Origin: a virus
Reading direction: 5' to 3' (one strand)
Length of the DNA stretch: 33,917 bases
Virus record (IMG/VR): IMGVR_UViG_3300029267_000869
Coordinates: 1-33,917 of that record
Shown piece after piece: positions 14,228 through 19,841 of this stretch (within the stretch, counting starts at the first letter, position 1; every line of letters starts with the position of its first letter). Both the position numbers and the translations under genes were made by a program. The notes beneath the pieces were generated by a model, which saw nothing but the letters and a program-made list of their open reading frames with translations, searched no databases and was not told the DNA's origin.

Positions 14228-15147
14228 TCACCGCCTTCCGTGTTCACTGTGTCCAACTTGGCTTGGTCAACAAATGCTTGGCCATAACGCTTGGCAAAAT
14301 CCGTTTCCGCCCGCTTGCATTGCTCCGGGGTTGCTTCCCGAAAGAAGGCAACAAGGTCCTTGAACGCCTTGTCCCGGGCCTTGGATTTTTCCTTCTTTTC
14401 CCGTATATCCTTGATGTGGTCTTTTTCCCAATATGACCACACCATGTCAAGGAACGCGCCCGGGGCGCGGTTCCCCATGGCACCCAAGACGGCGCGCCTT
14501 GCCACTTCATGGGCGGCCGCTTCAAAGTCCATGTGTTGGTCCCTTGCCCGCTTGGCAGTCAAGAATTGTTCCAAGGTGATGCCACGCAATTCCGGGGCTT
14601 GTTCATGCAGTATGAATAAGGCCGGGTGTTGTTCGTAGTCTTCACAAGACAATGGAAGGGTGGGGTGTGGCGTTCCTTCCCCCCCTAATGTTGAAGGGGA
14701 AAAAGAAGAAGAAGAAGAAAGGGGCGTCAACTCGGGCGTGACACCACCGTCACCGCGCGCCTTCTTCCGGTGTCTTCTTTGCCGTAACCTTGCGCCTTCA
14801 CGGTCTTTATGACTCCGCCGCAACCGGCGTGACATCAATGTGACATTTCCGTGATGGTCCGTGACAACACACGGTTGATGGTGTGACATGTCACGCAAGA
14901 CCGCGTTGACATCGTCAACACTACATCCCCACAACCGGGCAAAGTCTTCCCGTGTCCCGGTGATGGAATAGGTGTTGTCCCGCCACATCCGCAAGAGACA
15001 ATCAAACCACGCGCCCCGGGTGGCAAGGCTGCACAACTGCAATGCAGTGTCCGCCAAGAAGTCACCGGGATAAACGGGGATTGAAGGCCGTTTGATAATT
15101 CCGGCCGCCTTGTGGGATTGGGCCGGTGTCCGTCCGTCCGCAACCAT
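14224..15147 (-). CDS. Replication initiator / replisome organiser (DUF1376-like)
   Basis: The protein has 307 aa. The N-terminal domain (RPSIPVYPGDFLADTALQLC through RGAWFDCLLRMW) matches the DUF1376/YdaU pattern, where a short 'Y-x-x-D-x-L' start leads into a winged-helix domain; this family sits in phage replication modules. A basic segment (RRLRRSHKDREGARLRQRRH, about 108-128) and a poly-Ser linker (about 143-153) join it to a helical C-terminal domain that probably contacts a host helicase or loader, as in other initiators. ATG 15147 follows GGAAAGGACGGACGGAC. The Ser-linker DNA (14690-14730) is a run of TCT/TTC repeats and a possible origin region by analogy with lambda O. Confidence 0.75.
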   Translation of the reverse strand: MVADGRTPAQSHKAAGIIKRPSIPVYPGDFLADTALQLCSLATRGAWFDCLLRMWRDNTYSITGTREDFARLWGCSVDDVNAVLRDMSHHQPCVVTDHHGNVTLMSRRLRRSHKDREGARLRQRRHRKKARGDGGVTPELTPLSSSSSFSPSTLGGEGTPHPTLPLSCEDYEQHPALFILHEQAPELRGITLEQFLTAKRARDQHMDFEAAAHEVARRAVLGAMGNRAPGAFLDMVWSYWEKDHIKDIREKKEKSKARDKAFKDLVAFFREATPEQCKRAETDFAKRYGQAFVDQAKLDTVNTEGGE

Positions 15148-15166
15148 GTCCGTCCGTCCTTTCCGT

Positions 15167-15475
15167 TCAAGTGTTGGGGTTGACTATCCACACCCTAGCG
15201 GGTGACCCGGACCGTGTCAAACGCTTTTCTCCATTCCACACAATCATCCCCGATTTGACCAACTCCCCACGCCGCGGGGTGTAAGTCTGGTTGCGGATGC
15301 CGGTGGCCACTTCCCCTTCATCATCCGTGGACCCACGTTCCCCTTGGGCCTTGATATGCCGGAAGATGATACCGCGGTCACTGGCCGCGTGTGTCAACGC
15401 CTTCTTGTGTGCTGCCCGGGATGTGTCACACTGCCCGGGGCCTTGTCCGGTGAAGTCGAGTTCCGGTTGGTTCAT
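15167..15475 (-). CDS. Winged-helix DNA-binding protein of the replication module
   Basis: The protein has 102 aa. After a disordered start, residues about 27-95 (ASDRGIIFRHIKAQGERGST, then DDEGEVATGIRNQTYTPRRG, and ELVKSGMIVWNGEKRLTRSG) read as a winged helix, with a recognition helix containing QTYTPRR and a wing around RLTRSGSPARVWIV. Proteins of this pattern are frequent in phage replication and recombination modules. Its upstream neighbour ends in an ATGA overlap with its start. Confidence 0.7.
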   Translation of the reverse strand: MNQPELDFTGQGPGQCDTSRAAHKKALTHAASDRGIIFRHIKAQGERGSTDDEGEVATGIRNQTYTPRRGELVKSGMIVWNGEKRLTRSGSPARVWIVNPNT

Positions 15476-15699
15476 CGTTCCCCCTTGTTCAAGTCCGTTG
15501 CCTTCCGTTTACATGCCACACATTCAAGGATGTCCCAAGCGGGCCACCATCCACACCATTGAAACTTCATCCGCGGCCCCATGCGGCAACCGCAAAGTGG
15601 CCGCCCACCGGCCCGGCGCGGGACAATGTGGGTCTTGGTGGACCGTGATGCCGGACCGCCCGGGATTCCAAACCACCCGACCGCGTAACCGTCACGCAT
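15472..15699 (-). CDS. Small Cys-rich protein
   Basis: The protein has 75 aa and starts at ATG 15699 after GGGAGGAACC. Cysteines at CGC, WCGWW and CVACKRK suggest a metal-binding site. It uses the phage's normal codons again, so it marks the downstream edge of the atypical segment at about 15712-15995. Confidence 0.55.
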   Translation of the reverse strand: MRDGYAVGWFGIPGGPASRSTKTHIVPRRAGGRPLCGCRMGPRMKFQWCGWWPAWDILECVACKRKATDLNKGER

Positions 15700-15711
15700 G
15701 GTTCCTCCCTT

Positions 15712-15921
15712 CTACGCATCACGCCGGATTGCGAACTGCCCGTTCTCTTCTGCGACACTGAACTCCATGCCCTGAGCCATTGCTTTGCGCATCTGGGTGC
15801 GAAGCAGGTACGTGTAGGCAGAGGAGATGCCCTCTCTGACCACGACCTGTCCGACCTCCATCTTGCTGGGTGCGCACTTATTCTTCTGGGCCTTGCTTCC
15901 GTCGAACTTCTGGAACTCCAT
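15712..15921 (-). CDS. 69-aa protein of foreign codon usage (nested, own start)
   Basis: This is the 3' part of the 166-aa frame with an ideal AAGGAGG ribosome-binding site and ATG 15921. It has a basic start, a GQVVVREGISSAYTYLLRTQ segment that reads as a short strand plus a helix, and a C-terminal strand pair (MEFSVAEENGQFAIRRDA). This could be a ribbon-helix or small regulator, but I do not recognise it. Codons are unlike those of the rest of the phage. Confidence 0.6.
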   Translation of the reverse strand: MEFQKFDGSKAQKNKCAPSKMEVGQVVVREGISSAYTYLLRTQMRKAMAQGMEFSVAEENGQFAIRRDA

Positions 15922-16212
15922 GACTATCCCTCCTTGATGTTGCTGATGAAAGCGGCAACCCACAATAGGATGCCGAGTGTGATTTGGACTCGCATGGTCT
16001 TCCCCTTCCCATTGCTTGGCCCGGACACGCGGGGCCGTGGCCACACACCGCCAACAACACCGTTGCGGCCGCCGTCCTTCCACAAACTTCATCCGGGCGC
16101 GCCGGATGTAATCGGACCGTTTCAACCGCCGGGCTTCAATGACGTGTCCACACGCCAAGAAGTCCGTTCCGTTTTCTGTTCTGACAATGTCAACCTTCTT
16201 GCCTTTGGGCAT
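15712..16212 (-). CDS. Zinc-finger-like ORF continuous with a compositionally foreign C-terminal part (possible fusion of two genes)
   Basis: One frame of 166 aa starts at ATG 16212 (AAAGGACAAGCGGAAT upstream). The first 60 residues have ACGH and CCWRC, like the 52-aa protein at 16426-16584 (both contain FLACGH). Residues about 98-166 (MEFQKFDGSKAQKNK and following) have their own strong AAGGAGGGATAGTC and ATG at 15921, so this part is very likely made as a separate 69-aa protein. From about 15995 down to 15712 the codons change to GAG, CAG, CTG, AGA and AGC. The junction looks like an insertion that replaced the end of the zinc-finger gene. Whether the long fusion is ever made is unknown. 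Confidence 0.55.
   Translation of the reverse strand: MPKGKKVDIVRTENGTDFLACGHVIEARRLKRSDYIRRARMKFVEGRRPQRCCWRCVATAPRVRAKQWEGEDHASPNHTRHPIVGCRFHQQHQGGIVMEFQKFDGSKAQKNKCAPSKMEVGQVVVREGISSAYTYLLRTQMRKAMAQGMEFSVAEENGQFAIRRDA
15924..15995 (-). CDS. Possible 23-aa membrane peptide
   Basis: AAGGGGAAGACC precedes an ATG at 15995 that opens MRVQITLGILLWVAAFISNI and three more residues, then a stop two bases before the next gene's start. It is a single hydrophobic helix with a charged end, in a different frame from the long fusion ORF. Good ribosome-binding site and tight spacing favour translation. Confidence 0.45.
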   Translation of the reverse strand: MRVQITLGILLWVAAFISNIKEG

Positions 16213-16429
16213 ATTCCGCTTGTCCTTTCCGTTCATAGTCCTTCAAGGCGTCCACACATTCTTGGCAACGTCCGGCCGTGAATATATGGCCTTCCGTGGA
16301 GACCACAAGATTGCGCCGGAATAGTCTACATGTCCACACCGGGACCCGGGACGGGTCATCATAGTCTAAGAAGTCACAACCCCGGCAACCCGAGTCCGGG
16401 ACCGATACTGTCACAGTCAACCGCATCAT
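16190..16429 (-). CDS. Small Cys-rich protein
   Basis: The protein has 78-79 aa, starting in an ATGATG that overlaps the stop of the upstream gene. Cysteines in SGCRGCDF (about 14-18), TCRLF and RCQECVD (about 54-58) suggest a zinc site. A beta hairpin (VVSTEGHIFTAGRC) and a helix at the end follow. The last 23 bases overlap the next gene's start. Confidence 0.65.
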   Translation of the reverse strand: MMRLTVTVSVPDSGCRGCDFLDYDDPSRVPVWTCRLFRRNLVVSTEGHIFTAGRCQECVDALKDYERKGQAEYAQRQEG

Positions 16430-16584
16430 TTCCCCCCTTCACAATCGCGGCAACGTACCCGGTCACCCTTCTTGACCTTGACCCCAACCGGGAAGGTTGG
16501 GGCGTGTCCACACGCCAAGAACGCCACTTGGCCCATGACCGCCACCACCCGGACCCGCTTTGCCTTCTTCAATGCCGGTTGCAT
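16426..16584 (-). CDS. 52-aa zinc-ribbon-like protein
   Basis: It starts at ATG 16584 after CTAGGGGGACGCT and ends with TGA inside an ATGA overlap with the next gene. The basic N-terminus (MQPALKKAKRVRV) leads to FLACGH and a late CRDC, giving a C-x-H...C-x-x-C site. The same FLACGH sequence occurs in the gene at 16212, so the two are probably related. It begins 9 bases after the ERF stop. Confidence 0.65.
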   Translation of the reverse strand: MQPALKKAKRVRVVAVMGQVAFLACGHAPTFPVGVKVKKGDRVRCRDCEGGK

Positions 16585-16593
16585 AGCGTCCCC

Positions 16594-17436
16594 CTAGAAT
16601 GGCAAGTCATCATCTTCCGTGACGTTCTTGGTGCCACTGGAAGGTGGGGCCGGTTCATCCGCCGGGGGTTCCCCGCCGGTCTTTTCCACGCCCTTGGCTT
16701 CCATGGCTTCAATGACCTTGTCAAACTTCTTCCAATGGATGTTGACGCCACGATCCACCCCGGCAACTTCCCGGATGATGATGGACACTTCTTCCGCGGT
16801 AAGGTCACACTTGGCCGCGGTGTCCACAAGCTTCTGACGCTTTTGCTTGTTGATGCGGCCGTCATTGGGCTTGTCTTCCTTCTTGCCGCCGCCATCGTTC
16901 CCGCCGCCCCTGGGGCCTTGGGATTCCCGGCCGGTGACAATAGGTTGTTTCTTGTCCCCGTCCGGCATATCAGACACCGGAATCAAGAACGCGGCCAACA
17001 ATGCAGACTTGACCGCAAAGGATTGCGCTTGCCCGGCCGCCTTGTCGGAATAGTCAATGGATTGGCCAAGGACCGGTCCTGCAATGGCAAAAGAGCCATC
17101 ATCCGCAATGAACCGATATTTGACCCACACACTTGACCGGATTGCCGCCCGGTCACCGTTCCGGGTCTTGATGAAGATGTCTTCCGTGGTCGAATGGACC
17201 ACATGTGGAAACATCACAAGACCGGCATCCGCAACAATCCCATGAAGGGAATTGAAAACGTCATCAATGCCGCGGAATGAATAGCCTTGGTCCCGGTTCT
17301 TTTGGGCCTTGGCGATTGGTCCGCAAGCCTTCATCACTGCAATCAAAGACTTGTAGACTTGGCCGTCCCCGGGGTTGTCTTCACAATGGAAGGCAACGTC
17401 CGGGAAAGGCGTGGATTGGGTGGATTGTCCGTCCAT
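16594..17436 (-). CDS. erf: ERF-family single-strand annealing protein with SSB-like C-terminal tip
   Basis: The protein has 280 aa and starts at ATG 17436 behind AAGGGGGACGGAC. The ERF core is clear at about residues 28-150: the signature YSFRGIDDVFNSLHGIVADA, followed by VWVKYRFIADDG and the helix AQSFAVKSALLAAFLIP. ERF proteins anneal single strands in phage recombination. After a Gly/Lys linker comes a second helical domain (about 195-245), then a Pro-rich disordered tail that ends EDDDLPF. That ending is the acidic-hydrophobic tip used by bacterial SSB to dock repair and replication proteins. No separate SSB gene is seen, so this protein may do both jobs; this last point is inference. 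Confidence 0.85.
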   Translation of the reverse strand: MDGQSTQSTPFPDVAFHCEDNPGDGQVYKSLIAVMKACGPIAKAQKNRDQGYSFRGIDDVFNSLHGIVADAGLVMFPHVVHSTTEDIFIKTRNGDRAAIRSSVWVKYRFIADDGSFAIAGPVLGQSIDYSDKAAGQAQSFAVKSALLAAFLIPVSDMPDGDKKQPIVTGRESQGPRGGGNDGGGKKEDKPNDGRINKQKRQKLVDTAAKCDLTAEEVSIIIREVAGVDRGVNIHWKKFDKVIEAMEAKGVEKTGGEPPADEPAPPSSGTKNVTEDDDLPF

Positions 17437-17461
17437 GTCCGTCCCCCTTGTGTTGGTTGTT
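17434..17461 (-). repeat. Repeated gene leader, copy 1 (ERF)
   Basis: The pattern is AACAACCAACAC, then AAGG-type ribosome-binding site and GGACATG. Closely similar leaders precede the genes starting at 18548, 18894 and 19647. Confidence 0.6.
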
Positions 17462-17476
17462 CTTTCTACGTTAAAC

Positions 17477-17755
17477 CTACATCACCCCGATGGTCAAGAA
17501 GAAGATGACCACCGCTTCAATTGCCGCCACCGCGGCCGCTACCATGGCCAGTGTCCGCCACTGTTCAAGGGTGGGTGTCCGTCCCGGCCGGGGGCCGTCC
17601 AACATTGGGCCAATGGCATCCGCGCCCAACGCGCGCATGTCTTCCATGTTAAAGGCGGCCCGTGTCTTCCGTTCCGCCACTGCCCACATGTCCGCCACCG
17701 CCTTGGCCGCGCGGGCTTGGGCTTCCGCTTCCCGGACATCTTGCCATGTGAACAT
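17477..17755 (-). CDS. Tail-anchored membrane protein
   Basis: The protein has 92 aa, starting at ATG 17755 in a TGATG overlap with the upstream gene. A charged helical N-terminal part (WQDVREAEAQARAAKAVADM) is followed by one C-terminal membrane helix (MVAAAVAAIEAVVIFFLTIG), so the soluble part should face the cytoplasm. Function is unknown. It could recruit replication or other early proteins to the membrane. Confidence 0.65.
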   Translation of the reverse strand: MFTWQDVREAEAQARAAKAVADMWAVAERKTRAAFNMEDMRALGADAIGPMLDGPRPGRTPTLEQWRTLAMVAAAVAAIEAVVIFFLTIGVM

Positions 17756-17940
17756 CACTTGGCACCCCCTTCCGTGTTGGGGTACAACTCGGACCATAAG
17801 GCGTCAACTGCCCGCCGCAGAACCGCGGACACGGCCTTGACCCCCATTTTCCGGCGCAAGCGTTCAAGCTTGGCCACGGTTCCCCGGTCTTCATCATAGA
17901 AGACCACTTGAACCGTCTTGATGATTTCACGCCTTGCCAT
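17755..17940 (-). CDS. Small ribbon-helix-helix-like protein
   Basis: The protein has 61 aa with ATG 17940 behind AAAGGACGGAAGAC. A strand (KTVQVVFYDED), a helix (GTVAKLERLRRKMG) and a second helix (VSAVLRRAVDALWSEL) fit the CopG/Arc ribbon-helix-helix layout. Such proteins are dimeric DNA-binding repressors. It lies just downstream of the promoter at 18140-18168, so it may control nearby early promoters; that is inference. Confidence 0.6.
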   Translation of the reverse strand: MARREIIKTVQVVFYDEDRGTVAKLERLRRKMGVKAVSAVLRRAVDALWSELYPNTEGGAK

Positions 17941-18124
17941 GTCTTCCGTCCTTTCCGCCCGTCACCCGGGCAACTATGAACCCCACAACGCCGCCAGTGA
18001 AACACCCGGCGGACCAAACGGGGGCGGCCATCCCGGCCAACACGGCCGGGATGATGACGCCCGCCAACGCCAATGTGATGAACCACACCGCCCGCCAAAA
18101 TTCCGTCCAATTAAATGGTTGCAT
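17927..18124 (-). CDS. Two-helix small membrane protein
   Basis: The protein has 65 aa and starts at ATG 18124, with GGGG 9 bases before it. Two hydrophobic helices (AVWFITLALAGVIIPAVLAG and GCFTGGVVGFIVARV) end in a basic tail (GGKDGRHGKA). If the promoter at 18140-18168 is used, the leader is only about 9 bases. It overlaps the next gene by 14 bases. Confidence 0.6.
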   Translation of the reverse strand: MQPFNWTEFWRAVWFITLALAGVIIPAVLAGMAAPVWSAGCFTGGVVGFIVARVTGGKDGRHGKA

Positions 18125-18139
18125 CCCGACAGTCCCCAC

Positions 18140-18168
18140 TAGATATTGTGTTTGTCCAATTCGTTCAA
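18140..18168 (-). promoter_or_regulatory. Candidate early promoter P3
   Basis: TTGAAC (18163-18168), 17 bases, then TATCTA (18140-18145). It shares GGGTTGAAC-N3-TTGG-N10-TATCT with the promoter at 19705-19733, well beyond the two hexamers. Confidence 0.6.
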
Positions 18169-18183
18169 CCCCGTGTTGGGGGT

Positions 18184-18220
18184 GGCCCGGGTGACGTTGT
18201 CCGCGTCCCCGGGCCTAGTT
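18184..18220 (+). terminator. Terminator-like hairpin pointing to the plus strand
   Basis: GGCCCGGG (18184-18191) pairs with CCCGGGCC (18208-18215), with an inner GACG/CGTC stem. On the plus strand it is followed by TAGTTTTTA. On the minus strand no U-run follows. As no plus-strand genes are seen, it may block antisense transcription or act only as a structure. It lies between two transcription units (LL end at 18300, P3). Confidence 0.4.
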
Positions 18221-18247
18221 TTTAGCGGGAAGCCCCACCAAACAGGA

Positions 18248-18261
18248 TGGGCGGCCGCCCA
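18248..18261. repeat. Perfect 14-base palindrome TGGGCGGCCGCCCA
   Basis: This palindrome lies downstream of the Cys-rich gene at 18300-18548 and upstream of P3. It may be a protein-binding site or part of a transcript end. Confidence 0.4.
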
Positions 18262-18299
18262 CCGGCCACAAGGACCTGAACCTTGCGTGTATGCCAATT

Positions 18300-18548
18300 T
18301 CACCACGGGTGCACATCAGTCAGAAGTGCCGGGGAGTGTCGAAGGACGTGGCAACATCCCGCGGATTCACACTGCCCGCCGTTGTCCGTATTGGTGGCAG
18401 TCTTCTCGCATCGGGGACACTTGAACACCAAGTCCGACATCCCCCCGCGTTCAACCGTGACCCAATCCTTGGTCATTAACATCAACCCGCAATGTGGACA
18501 ACTTCCCATATACCGCCCGACTTTCACGCCGTCCGTTCCCTTCTTCAT
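18300..18548 (-). CDS. Zinc-ribbon protein
   Basis: The protein has 82 aa. ATG 18548 gives the conserved leader spacing (AAAGGGGATGGAC). CPHC (about 18-21) and CPRC (about 44-47), separated by a beta-rich stretch, form a standard zinc ribbon. Another Cys group (QCESAGCCHVL) follows. Such small zinc ribbons are common in phages and may bind nucleic acid or a host protein. Confidence 0.65.
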   Translation of the reverse strand: MKKGTDGVKVGRYMGSCPHCGLMLMTKDWVTVERGGMSDLVFKCPRCEKTATNTDNGGQCESAGCCHVLRHSPALLTDVHPW

Positions 18549-18573
18549 GTCCATCCCCTTTGTGTTGGTTGTT
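18546..18573 (-). repeat. Repeated gene leader, copy 2
   Basis: AACAACCAACACAAAGGGGATGGACATG, in the same layout as the ERF leader; it decides the ATG 18548 start over the ATG two codons before it. Confidence 0.6.
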
Positions 18574-18609
18574 CCGCCAGTTCCGACCACGGACCACCCG
18601 GGGCCGGAA

Positions 18610-18628
18610 GCGGGGGAACATCCCCCGC
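18610..18628 (-). other. GC hairpin after the 18634-18894 gene
   Basis: A 7-bp perfect stem (GCGGGGG/CCCCCGC) with loop ATGTT lies six bases after the stop. It resembles the hairpin at 19149-19171 (GGGG-TGTTC-CCCC core). No U-run follows. Confidence 0.55.
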
Positions 18629-18633
18629 GTGTG

Positions 18634-18894
18634 TCAAAGCTTGATGGCCGCAAAGTCTTCAAGGGCGTCACCGGCCGCGTCCCGGTTATACCACCACGCG
18701 CCATTCATGTTCACCGCGGGAATGTTATAGGAAACCACCCACCCGGCGGTGTGGCCAACCACCCGGGCCTTGATCCTGCAAAGCGTGATGAATCCAAGGC
18801 GGTCCGGGTCCTTGTGCAAAGGCTGTTCACGCTCCACAATGACTTCCCGGTCTAATAAGTCAACCGCTTCCGTTGGTATCTGCGTCCCGTTCAT
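18634..18894 (-). CDS. Hypothetical protein
   Basis: The protein has 86 aa. ATG 18894 is in an ATGA overlap with the upstream stop and has GGAAGGAAGGACGGAC before it. It looks like a small alpha-beta protein (DLLDREVIVEREQPLHKDPD; ITLCRIKARVVGHTAGWVVS). The C-terminus DAAGDALEDFAAIKL is helical. Not recognised. Confidence 0.6.
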   Translation of the reverse strand: MNGTQIPTEAVDLLDREVIVEREQPLHKDPDRLGFITLCRIKARVVGHTAGWVVSYNIPAVNMNGAWWYNRDAAGDALEDFAAIKL

Positions 18895-19106
18895 GTCCGT
18901 CCTTCCTTCCGTGTTGTTAGCTGCTTGTGTTCGTCCACCGCTTCTTCCGGTGTCAATTCCCCCCTTGACACCCGGTCCATCAAATCCCACAAGGCCGGGT
19001 CCGACTTGCGCGCGCGTTGGATATTTTCATCCTGTAGGCGTTCCCGGTCCTTTGGGGTCCGGTGGCGGTCTATCATCCCGCGACATTGCTTGTTTGGGTT
19101 TGGCAT
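18891..19106 (-). CDS. Small charged helical protein
   Basis: The protein has 71 aa and starts at ATG 19106 behind TTGGGGAACAACTAA. The Arg/Lys/Glu-rich sequence (IDRHRTPKDRERLQDENIQR) and a helix with SRGELTPEEAVDEHKQL suggest a small nucleic-acid- or protein-binding helical bundle. It is coupled to the next gene by ATGA. Confidence 0.55.
   Translation of the reverse strand: MPNPNKQCRGMIDRHRTPKDRERLQDENIQRARKSDPALWDLMDRVSRGELTPEEAVDEHKQLTTRKEGRT
18892..18918 (-). repeat. Repeated gene leader, copy 3
   Basis: AACAACACGGAAGGAAGGACGGACATG lacks the ACC of copies 1, 2 and 4 but otherwise matches. It lies inside the end of the 71-aa gene. Confidence 0.55.
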
Positions 19107-19148
19107 TTAGTTGTTCCCCAAGCCCCGCCCGGGAACCATTCCCGGCCG

Positions 19149-19171
19149 GGGGCGGGGGAACACCCCGCCCC
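19149..19171 (-). other. Strong GC hairpin after the 154-aa gene
   Basis: A 9-bp perfect stem (GGGGCGGGG/CCCCGCCCC) with loop TGTTC starts about 11 bases after the stop at 19183. A second possible stem (CCGGGAA/TTCCCGG) follows at about 19124-19146. No U-run. Confidence 0.55.
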
Positions 19172-19182
19172 GCCGTGTGGTG

Positions 19183-19647
19183 TTAGCAATGCGGATTGGC
19201 CGCGCATAGGGCCGCTTCCCGGGCGTCTTCTTCCCGGTCAAGGTCCTTGGCCCCGTCCCGGATGTCCCGGGCCGTCTTCAACATGGTGATGGTTTCTTCA
19301 AGGCTTGCAACGCGCCGGGCATGGTAGTCCCACACACGTTCAAGGGAAACGTCCGCCGGGGTGTTGTCACCCTTCTTGATGTTCTCCGTGGCCCATGCCA
19401 CAAGCTTTTCCGCCGCTGCCCGTTCCCATGTGGGCGGGGTCTTGCAACGGACCAACTCTGCAAACCGCTTGCCGGATTCTTCATCCCACCGGGACCCCAC
19501 CGCATAAACGTCATTGATGATGATGACCCACTGATGGGCAACAAGTGTGTTGCGTGGGTATTCCGCAAGGTCCGCGTGGTGGGCCTTCAACGCTTCCATG
19601 TCCGCAATCATCTTGTCCGTGTCCACTGTGTTGGTGTTGTCCGTCAT
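19183..19647 (-). CDS. Hypothetical helical early protein
   Basis: The protein has 154 aa. ATG 19647 fits the repeated leader. It is mainly helical (MIADMEALKAHHADLAEYPR; LERVWDYHARRVASLEETIT; a charged C-terminal helix), with one hydrophobic strand region (LVAHQWVIIINDVYAVGSRW). It is the first gene behind promoter P2 and so probably one of the first made. Not recognised; an anti-host protein is a reasonable guess for a gene in this position, but nothing in the sequence proves it. Confidence 0.65.
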   Translation of the reverse strand: MTDNTNTVDTDKMIADMEALKAHHADLAEYPRNTLVAHQWVIIINDVYAVGSRWDEESGKRFAELVRCKTPPTWERAAAEKLVAWATENIKKGDNTPADVSLERVWDYHARRVASLEETITMLKTARDIRDGAKDLDREEDAREAALCAANPHC

Positions 19648-19678
19648 GTCCGTCCGCCCTTCCGTGTTGGTTGTTTTG
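19645..19678 (-). repeat. Repeated gene leader, copy 4
   Basis: AACAAAACAACCAACACGG followed by AAGGGCGGACATG. Same layout as copies 1-3. Confidence 0.6.
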
Positions 19679-19704
19679 TTAGCTCCGCCCTTTGTCATGG
19701 TCTA

Positions 19705-19733
19705 AAGATACGATATTCCGCCAACCGGTTCAA
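19705..19733 (-). promoter_or_regulatory. Candidate early promoter P2
   Basis: TTGAAC (19728-19733), 17 bases, then TATCTT (19705-19710). AACCGGTT, an 8-base palindrome, overlaps the -35 and spacer. Directly upstream is an A-rich tract with two tandem 10-base ATGAAGAAAA repeats. Confidence 0.65.
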
Positions 19734-19736
19734 CCC

Positions 19737-19756
19737 TTTTCTTCATTTTTCTTCAT
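19737..19756 (-). repeat. Tandem 10-base repeat upstream of P2
   Basis: Two exact, adjacent copies of ATGAAGAAAA (minus strand) lie 3 bases upstream of the -35. They are phased by one DNA turn and continue into an A7 run. This could be an UP element or an activator site. Confidence 0.5.
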
Positions 19757-19841
19757 CTTTTTTTGGGGGTGGTTTTGGGGGTCCGCGGGGGTCAATGAAC
19801 CCGGGCAGAATCCAACGGCCCCACGCGCGGGCGCGCGCGGG

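Noticed and set aside
14690-14730. Microsatellite or intergenic repeat (GAA/TTC run)
   Set aside because: It lies in frame inside the initiator gene and encodes a Ser linker, so it is coding sequence; only a possible origin role is kept.
16330-17136. Plus-strand frame of 268 codons opposite the ERF gene
   Set aside because: Antisense to ERF, the 52-aa and the Cys-rich gene; no start signal and no recognisable domain.
17437-17476. Separate promoter for the ERF gene (TTGACC ... TTAACG/TTTAAC upstream)
   Set aside because: The hexamers lie about 33 bases downstream of the ERF start on the transcribed strand (inside the next gene's end), and the -10 matches poorly.
18125-18139. GTG start at 18139 for the two-helix membrane protein
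   Set aside because: It would lie inside or before the predicted start site of promoter P3; ATG 18124 is preferred.
19770-19840. Gene in the GC-rich gap upstream of P2
   Set aside because: No start codon with a ribosome-binding site opens a useful frame; the stretch only holds GC-alternating sequence and the A-rich promoter upstream region.
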